DNA of 36,389 nt. It comes from [Clostridium] citroniae WAL-17108. Its GTDB lineage: Bacteria > Bacillota > Clostridia > Lachnospirales > Lachnospiraceae. Below the pieces are notes generated by a model. It was not told the DNA's origin, searched no databases, and saw only the letters and a list, made by a program, of their open reading frames with translations. The stretch spans positions 248,330-284,718 of the forward strand of contig NZ_JH376428.1 of the NCBI RefSeq assembly GCF_000233455.1, given 5' to 3'. The position numbers and the translations under genes were made by a program. How positions within the stretch are numbered: the first letter of the stretch is position 1; the number at the start of each line of letters is the position of its first letter. This document shows, piece by piece, positions 31,139 through 36,389 of this stretch.

Positions 31139-32992
31139 CTACTTTTTTAAATCCTCCACTGTCACCGACTTCACATTGGGAGTCCTCTGGTCATCTGACA
31201 TGGGAATGGATATTTTTCCTTCTTTTACCAATTCCACTGCCTTATTATGATCTTCCTCATTCCAGGTATTCCCGGTGATCTTCCAGTTATGGTCAACCTC
31301 AGGAACGAGCACTCCGTTTTTTACATTTACAATATAATCCGCGATCAGCTCCCTGACCCCGCCTATATTTCCTTTGACATCCATTTCCAAAAGCTCCGGA
31401 AGCACTTCCCCCTCCTGGTATACGGTGCCGTAATTGAGCAGTTGGGTACCGGCCCTGTAATTATTGACCGCCACTATGAATACATCGTCATCCAGAACCG
31501 GAGTCCCGTCCTTCTTAGTCAGGTTTTCGATCCGGCTGCCCGGTTCCTCTGACACGTTGATCTCATAATTAACTCCTGCAAACATATCATAATTAAACAT
31601 ACGGATATCCGGATTAAACGAAACCGTCAGATCCCCATCCATGTATGTATTATAATATTCCGCACTCCACTCCATGTAGGTTCTCAGCTGTTTGCCGGTC
31701 ATTCTCAGCTTGTACAGCGTATTCGTGTATTTATAGATCAGCGAAACATCTGACTTCTTAATATCCCTTGCTCTCAGATTTGAGTCCTCATTAAACAAAG
31801 CTGCCGCAGAAACATCCGCATCCGTATAGTACATCTGAACCTGGTTGATAAGGTCCAGCATGGCTGTGTCTTCAATGGCTGCCTGGGGAATCCCTGGAAT
31901 CTCATTTTCCGGCGCAAGGTCGCCGCCCTCTAACCTTCCAATGACAGTGTTAGCCACCTCTTTCGCACGTTTATCGTATGGCTCCAGCTCTGCCATTAAC
32001 TCGGCTTCCGGCTCATATCCGCTGATCTCAATGCTCTTTGAATCCCTGTCTGTGACCTGATAATTACCATTTTCATCCTTTTCCAGGATAATATCAATCT
32101 GGGCCATGGTTTGGGCGCTGTTCTTATTTTCTACCACAAGCACATTGTTTATAAGCTTTCCTTCCACCAGCTTGTGCTCATGGGCAGCCAGGATCACATC
32201 CAGCTCCGGGCACTTCTCGGCTAGATCCGTGACACCGGAATCCGGCACATCATACTCATTATCCTCCCCCATATGCTCTACTGCGATTAACAGGTCCACT
32301 TTTCCTTCCAGTTCGTCAATGGCCTTTTTCGTTTCATCCACCGGGTTAGTAACCGTGCACCCCTGCAGATTGACAGAGTCCCACTTGGTAATGTTGGGGG
32401 TCACCATTCCAATCAGGCCGATTTTAACTCCCCCTTTTTCTATCACTGTGTATGGATCCGCAATGGCCTTCCCTTCCTGGTCAAATACATTTCCCGTAAG
32501 GATTTTTGCATGGTTCTGGGAAAGGATCCGCTTTAATGTATCCATCCCATAATTGTATTCATGATTGCCGGTCACGCATACATCATAACCTACTCTGTTC
32601 ATGGCCAGGATCATTGGATGTATCTCATCCTCAATAAACAGGTCGGCAGAATTGTCCTGGATCACATCCCCCACATCAACTACCAGCGTATTCTCATTGC
32701 GCAGTTCTTTGACAGCGGTAGCCACCTGTGCCACACTACCTGACATGCTCTCTTCATTCAGAGCATAGTCATAGGGAACAAACTTCCCATGCATATCACT
32801 GGTAGCCAGGATCCGGATCTGCACCGCCTCATTCCCCTTTTCCTCAGCCGCATCCGCCTGTGTCCCCTCTGTCGTCCCCGGCGCAGTTGATTCATTTCCC
32901 AGATCAGTATTCGCGGCCGGCTTTTTTGCACACCCTATCCCCGATAATGCCACTGTCAATACCAACATCATACTCAGAACAGCCTTTTTCAT
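31139..32992 (-). CDS. 5'-nucleotidase / UshA-like lipoprotein
   Basis: A 617-residue exported lipoprotein (lipobox LSGIGC). The metallophosphatase domain (about 55-330) shows RILATSDMHGKF, VVDVGDVIQD, VTGNHEYNYG, AVEHMGEDNE and ILAAHEHKL, the metal ligands of the family; the C-terminal 5'-nucleotidase domain (about 350-590) contains NEDSNLRARDIKKSDV and FMEW-like substrate residues (TYMEWSAEYYNTYMDGD). It should release phosphate and nucleosides from nucleotides outside the cell. The adjacent downstream operon imports nucleosides. GGAGGAAG precedes the ATG at 32992. Specificity (nucleotides or cyclic 2',3' forms) is not certain. Confidence 0.9.
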   Translation of the reverse strand: MKKAVLSMMLVLTVALSGIGCAKKPAANTDLGNESTAPGTTEGTQADAAEEKGNEAVQIRILATSDMHGKFVPYDYALNEESMSGSVAQVATAVKELRNENTLVVDVGDVIQDNSADLFIEDEIHPMILAMNRVGYDVCVTGNHEYNYGMDTLKRILSQNHAKILTGNVFDQEGKAIADPYTVIEKGGVKIGLIGMVTPNITKWDSVNLQGCTVTNPVDETKKAIDELEGKVDLLIAVEHMGEDNEYDVPDSGVTDLAEKCPELDVILAAHEHKLVEGKLINNVLVVENKNSAQTMAQIDIILEKDENGNYQVTDRDSKSIEISGYEPEAELMAELEPYDKRAKEVANTVIGRLEGGDLAPENEIPGIPQAAIEDTAMLDLINQVQMYYTDADVSAAALFNEDSNLRARDIKKSDVSLIYKYTNTLYKLRMTGKQLRTYMEWSAEYYNTYMDGDLTVSFNPDIRMFNYDMFAGVNYEINVSEEPGSRIENLTKKDGTPVLDDDVFIVAVNNYRAGTQLLNYGTVYQEGEVLPELLEMDVKGNIGGVRELIADYIVNVKNGVLVPEVDHNWKITGNTWNEEDHNKAVELVKEGKISIPMSDDQRTPNVKSVTVEDLKK

Positions 32993-33026
32993 ATTACTTC
33001 CTCCAAATTAATTATTTTCCTCTACG

Positions 33027-33062
33027 GAGATCATGGATTTTACAGAGATCATGGGTTTTACC
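33027..33062. repeat. 18-bp direct repeat pair
   Basis: GAGATCATGGATTTTACA (33027-33044) is repeated at 33045-33062 with two changes. It lies 35 bases ahead of the nucleotidase gene and could be a small duplication or paired regulator sites. Confidence 0.6.
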
Positions 33063-33248
33063 ATCTATTATCATGCAGCAAACCATAATCACCACAGGAG
33101 CTGTTCTTAATATTAAATTATATGTGCATTTTTTTATAGGACTGGTGTCCGATTTTGGATCAAAAATATTTATTTGTTACTTTATGCTATTATTAAGGAT
33201 TATTTTTGTACATATATACCATATCGCTATTGACTTAAATAACTGTAT

Positions 33249-33271
33249 TTCTGCAGAATAATTCTGTAGAA
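33249..33271. promoter_or_regulatory. 23-bp palindrome downstream of the GNAT/YoaP gene
   Basis: TTCTGCAGAAT (33249-33259) and ATTCTGTAGAA (33261-33271) are inverted arms with one mismatch around a single central base. There is no T run on either strand, and a one-base centre cannot form a normal RNA loop, so a protein-binding site is more likely than a terminator. The surrounding 33063-33288 is A/T-rich with no gene. Confidence 0.45.
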
Positions 33272-33288
33272 TACTCCTGCCTTTTCCC

Positions 33289-34053
33289 TTACCTTTCTCT
33301 GATACGCTCCCACAGCTTTGCAAAACTCTTCTCCGACAACACCTCATTGGTAACAAACTTCCCATTATAAAACAAGGCGTAGGTGGTGAACAACACAGGC
33401 GCTGACTGTGCGGCCTCCCTTGAATCTATCTTATGAAGCCTGTACTCCATACCCTGGCCCTTAATAATATCGGCCAAGAGCGGCGCATACTTCTCTGTGT
33501 GAGGACATTGGTTAGAATAATAGAGGACCCAGCCCATCTCATCAATCCTGCCGTCCTTGGCGCATGCTTTCACCCACGGCACGCCGGCCTCACTGTCAAA
33601 AGGCAGATACAGCAGTTCAAAATAAGGGCTGGATGTATCTGCCAGTTTGAAGCCTTTATGCCTCATAAATCCCGGATCAGACAAAAAAGGCATTTTCTTC
33701 TTGGAAGAAATGCAGACCAATCCCAGCTTTCCCTTGTCTTTACTGTCCTGAATGCACTGTTCCATCAGGCTGTCCCCGTATCCCTTACCCTTATATTGGC
33801 CGGAAGCCCACAGACAGTCAATATACATATATCCCTTGGCCTCAATGGGCGCCCAGGCGTATTCAGCCGGTATATATTCAATAAAAACCTTTCCGCGCAC
33901 ATCCAGCTTATTAAAAACAAGTCCCTCCTGCAGTCTGTCCCGAAGCCATGCTTTCTTTGATGCCACGCAGTTCTCCCCTTTTTTATCGGAAATGCAGCAG
34001 CATATATGTTCCTTATCCAGGTTGTCCATTGTTATGCGTTTAAATTCTTCCAT
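33289..34053 (-). CDS. GNAT acetyltransferase with YoaP-like domain
   Basis: A 254-residue two-domain protein like Bacillus YoaP. Residues 1-150 form a GNAT domain (WASGQYKGKGYGDSLMEQC holds the acetyl-CoA loop). Residues 165-250 form the YoaP-like domain, which looks thioredoxin-like (GWVLYYSNQCPHTEKYAPLLADII, with one Cys where thioredoxins have a CxxC, then SAPVLFTTYALFYNGKFVTNEVLS). Function unknown. It starts six bases after the VOC gene, so the two are probably one transcript. Confidence 0.85.
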   Translation of the reverse strand: MEEFKRITMDNLDKEHICCCISDKKGENCVASKKAWLRDRLQEGLVFNKLDVRGKVFIEYIPAEYAWAPIEAKGYMYIDCLWASGQYKGKGYGDSLMEQCIQDSKDKGKLGLVCISSKKKMPFLSDPGFMRHKGFKLADTSSPYFELLYLPFDSEAGVPWVKACAKDGRIDEMGWVLYYSNQCPHTEKYAPLLADIIKGQGMEYRLHKIDSREAAQSAPVLFTTYALFYNGKFVTNEVLSEKSFAKLWERIRER

Positions 34054-34059
34054 CGTACC

Positions 34060-34455
34060 TTAATCTCCCTTCACAAATGAACCGATCTCCACCAGATTTC
34101 CCTCCGGGTCCGCCACGTAGCAGGTACGCTGTCCCCAAGGTTCTGTTGTAGGTGCCATGACAGAGACCGCGCCCTTTGCCACCACCGTCTTAAAAGTCTC
34201 ATCCACGGCTTTATAATCATCAACACTCAGTGCAATCTCAAAATGCCCATTCACCTGATCCGCATATTGGAACTGCTTCCCCGTCATACTCTCAAAATCC
34301 CTTCTGCCATAAAACAAAAACAGAGTCCCATCCTTTTCCAAAAACACATTACTGCAATTCTCGTCTTCCTTAATCTCAAATCCAAGCACATCCCGGTAAA
34401 ACCGTATCATCGTCCCCATGTCCTTAACAAAAATACCAAATCCATCTAATTTCAT
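34060..34455 (-). CDS. VOC family (glyoxalase/bleomycin resistance-like) protein
   Basis: A 131-residue protein with two beta-alpha-beta-beta-beta modules: MKLDGFGIFVKDMGTMIRFYRDVLGFEI and HFEIALSVDDYKAVDETF ... YVADPEGNLVEIGSF. The family binds metal and acts on or sequesters small toxic molecules; the substrate is unknown. AAAGGAG lies eight bases ahead of the ATG. It is the first gene of a pair with the GNAT/YoaP gene. Confidence 0.88.
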   Translation of the reverse strand: MKLDGFGIFVKDMGTMIRFYRDVLGFEIKEDENCSNVFLEKDGTLFLFYGRRDFESMTGKQFQYADQVNGHFEIALSVDDYKAVDETFKTVVAKGAVSVMAPTTEPWGQRTCYVADPEGNLVEIGSFVKGD

Positions 34456-34704
34456 ATGTCGCTCTCCTTTAATTCACTGTTCCCTAGTCCGTTCTTCTTT
34501 AAGTCATTCTTCTTTAAACATTTTTTGCCTTAAACATATGTTAAAATTACACTGGCTTTTTTATTATAACAGGTCAAACATGACAACTATATGTCATATT
34601 ATAAACAGACCTTATGATCCATTCAAAATTGGCCCCGCCATACAACACAGAATGCCGTACATCAAATGCAACATCTCAATATGCAACATCTCAAAAAATG
34701 TAAC

Positions 34705-34732
34705 AAAAAAGAGCCTTATAAAATAAGACTCT
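34705..34732 (-). terminator. rho-independent terminator of the rRNA-tRNA operon
   Basis: On the minus strand AGAGTCTTAT and ATAAGGCTCT form a ten-base stem (one wobble pair) with a TTT loop, followed by TTTTTTG. It lies seven bases after the last tRNA gene. The remaining 34456-34704 has no gene, only short imperfect repeats such as two copies of ATGCAACATCTCAA. Confidence 0.9.
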
Positions 34733-34738
34733 ATCGCA

Positions 34739-34818
34739 TGCGGCTAACAGGACTCGAACCTGCACGGTCTCCCAATGGGACCTAAACCCATCGTGTCTGC
34801 CAATTCCACCATAGCCGC
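34739..34818 (-). tRNA. tRNA-Leu (UAG)
   Basis: Acceptor GCGGCTA pairs with TAGCCGC; the anticodon loop is TTTAGGT (anticodon TAG), with a T arm of GGTTCGAGTCC and a long variable arm as expected for Leu. CCA is not encoded. Last of eight tRNAs. Confidence 0.95.
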
Positions 34819-34878
34819 TAACCCAATATAATTACAAGAAAAGTCCCAATACCTTTCAGCATCAGAACTTAATTGCAA

Positions 34879-34962
34879 TGCGGGTGGCCGGACTTGAACC
34901 GGCACGGTATCGCTACCGAGGGATTTTAAGTCCCTTGTGTCTGCCTATTCCACCACACCCGC
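34879..34962 (-). tRNA. tRNA-Leu (UAA)
   Basis: Acceptor GCGGGTG pairs with CACCCGC; the anticodon loop is CTTAAAA (anticodon TAA), with a long variable arm (CGGTAGCGATACCG). CCA is not encoded. Confidence 0.95.
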
Positions 34963-34972
34963 ATAATACAAA

Positions 34973-35045
34973 TGGGGCCTACAGGGCTCGAACCTGTGAC
35001 CCTCTGCTTGTAAGGCAGATGCTCTCCCAGCTGAGCTAAGACCCC
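34973..35045 (-). tRNA. tRNA-Val (UAC)
   Basis: A cloverleaf of 73 bases with D arm AGCTCAGCTGGGAGAGC, anticodon loop CTTACAA (anticodon TAC) and T arm GGTTCGAGCCC. Confidence 0.95.
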
Positions 35046-35083
35046 AAAATGCATATAAATTGTGTCGCATTATAAAATGCAAA

Positions 35084-35157
35084 CGACCCGGAACGGGTTC
35101 GAACCGTCGACCTCCGCCGTGACAGGGCGGCGCTCTAACCAGCTGAGCCACCGGGCC
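35084..35157 (-). tRNA. tRNA-Asp (GUC)
   Basis: A cloverleaf of 74 bases; acceptor GGCCCGG with CCGGGTC, anticodon loop CTGTCAC (anticodon GTC), T arm GGTTCGAACCC. Confidence 0.95.
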
Positions 35158-35202
35158 ATTATGTTGATTATATAGTTCTCAATCTGCTTTAGTTAGGAAG
35201 AG

Positions 35203-35276
35203 TGGACCTTCGGGGACTCGAACCCAGGACCGACCGGTTATGAGCCGGTTGCTCTAACCAACTGAGCTAAAGGTCC
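35203..35276 (-). tRNA. tRNA-Met (CAU), probably elongator
   Basis: A cloverleaf of 74 bases; anticodon loop CTCATAA (anticodon CAT). The acceptor GGACCTT is not the initiator type, which lacks the first pair. An Ile tRNA with modified CAU cannot be fully excluded, but the body resembles elongator Met. Confidence 0.88.
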
Positions 35277-35319
35277 GAACTATATTATCTTTAATTTTGA
35301 TTACTGCTTTTACAGTAAA

Positions 35320-35392
35320 AGCCGATGATCGGACTCGAACCGATAACCTGCTGATTACAAATCAGCTGCTCTGCCAATTGAGCCACATCGGC
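35320..35392 (-). tRNA. tRNA-Thr (UGU)
   Basis: A cloverleaf of 73 bases; acceptor GCCGATG with CATCGGC, anticodon loop TTTGTAA (anticodon TGT), T arm GGTTCGAGTCC. Confidence 0.95.
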
Positions 35393-35420
35393 ATATCTTT
35401 GATGAACACATTCGTTCAAA

Positions 35421-35492
35421 TGACCCCAACGAGATTCGAACTCGTGTTACCGCCGTGAAAGGGCGATGTCTTAACCGCTTGACCATGGGGCC
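35421..35492 (-). tRNA. tRNA-Glu (UUC)
   Basis: A cloverleaf of 72 bases; acceptor GGCCCCA with TGGGGTC, anticodon loop CTTTCAC (anticodon TTC), T arm AGTTCGAATCT. Confidence 0.95.
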
Positions 35493-35530
35493 TAAATTAG
35501 GTAGTGGTCGCCATGGACTTCCACTAAAAA

Positions 35531-35603
35531 CTCCCCGAGTAGGACTTGAACCTACGACAGCGCGGTTAACAGCCGCGTGCTCTACCGACTGAGCTATCGA
35601 GGA
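35531..35603 (-). tRNA. tRNA-Asn (GUU)
   Basis: A cloverleaf of 73 bases; acceptor TCCTCGA with TCGGGGA, anticodon loop CTGTTAA (anticodon GTT), T arm GGTTCAAGTCC. It is the first tRNA after the 23S gene, 151 bases away. Confidence 0.95.
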
Positions 35604-35754
35604 ATACTGATACTTTCAGCTGTTTCTTAAGCTGACCAAATTATTATACAATAAATTCAGTCAAATATCAAGTACAATTTAAACAATTTACGTACCTTCA
35701 AAACCACATATTGAAAACCGAATTGAAACTTCCTTCTTTTCCCCTAAACCTTTT

Positions 35755-36389
<635 letters not shown>

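Noticed and set aside
34945..35151. 68-codon minus-strand frame over tRNA genes
   Set aside because: It is translation of tRNA-Val and tRNA-Asp sequence, not a protein gene.

Overview
The window looks like a chromosomal segment of an anaerobic gut Firmicute of the Lachnospiraceae (Enterocloster / Lachnoclostridium type). This is inferred from a base composition near 50% GC, Gram-positive lipoprotein signals of the MKKRLLSVVLAAAMAASLAGC kind, strong AGGAGG ribosome binding sites, and the gene content. All 32 protein genes that I accept, the tRNAs and the rRNA lie on the minus strand, so transcription runs from high to low coordinates.

Layout from low to high coordinate: (a) 1-310, a gene-poor segment dense in hairpins, possibly the edge of a mobile element. 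(b) 351-4185, a sugar-acid type operon (enolase-superfamily enzyme, two sugar ABC permeases, amidohydrolase), preceded by a PrpR-like regulator (4374-6368) whose sigma-54 ATPase domain has lost its key motifs. (c) 6560-7375, a secreted cell-wall/glucan-repeat protein with its own promoter and terminator. (d) 7727-12913, a phosphate/polyphosphate group: Pit phosphate transporter and its DUF47 partner, then a VTC polyphosphate polymerase, a DUF4956 membrane protein and a Cthe_2159-type beta-helix lipoprotein. (e) 13142-21861, a nine-gene operon joining a nickel/peptide-type ABC importer (binding protein, two permeases, two ATPases) to larB, larC and larE for nickel-pincer nucleotide cofactor synthesis, ending with a small acetyltransferase. 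It has a clear promoter, a candidate operator and a roughly 255-nt structured leader. No larA is in the window. (f) 22195-22857, an sce7726-family nuclease-fold protein. (g) 23093-30688, a nucleoside uptake and salvage operon: BMP-family ABC transporter, Crp/Fnr-type regulator, cytidine deaminase, uridine phosphorylase, deoxyribose-phosphate aldolase. (h) 31139-32992, a 5'-nucleotidase lipoprotein that could feed the nucleoside operon. (i) 33289-34455, a GNAT/YoaP protein and a VOC protein. (j) 34705-36389, the 3' end of a 23S rRNA gene followed by eight tRNAs and a terminator, with no 5S gene in the usual place.

The genes suggest scavenging: extracellular nucleotides are dephosphorylated, nucleosides are imported and degraded, phosphate is imported and possibly stored as polyphosphate, and nickel is imported and built into the lactate-racemase type cofactor for an enzyme encoded elsewhere. 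The least conventional elements are the nik/lar leader RNA, the histidine-rich LarC, the dead-ATPase PrpR-like regulator with a 28-bp palindrome at the promoter it probably controls, and the 13-bp purine-rich repeat leader of the nucleoside transporter operon.
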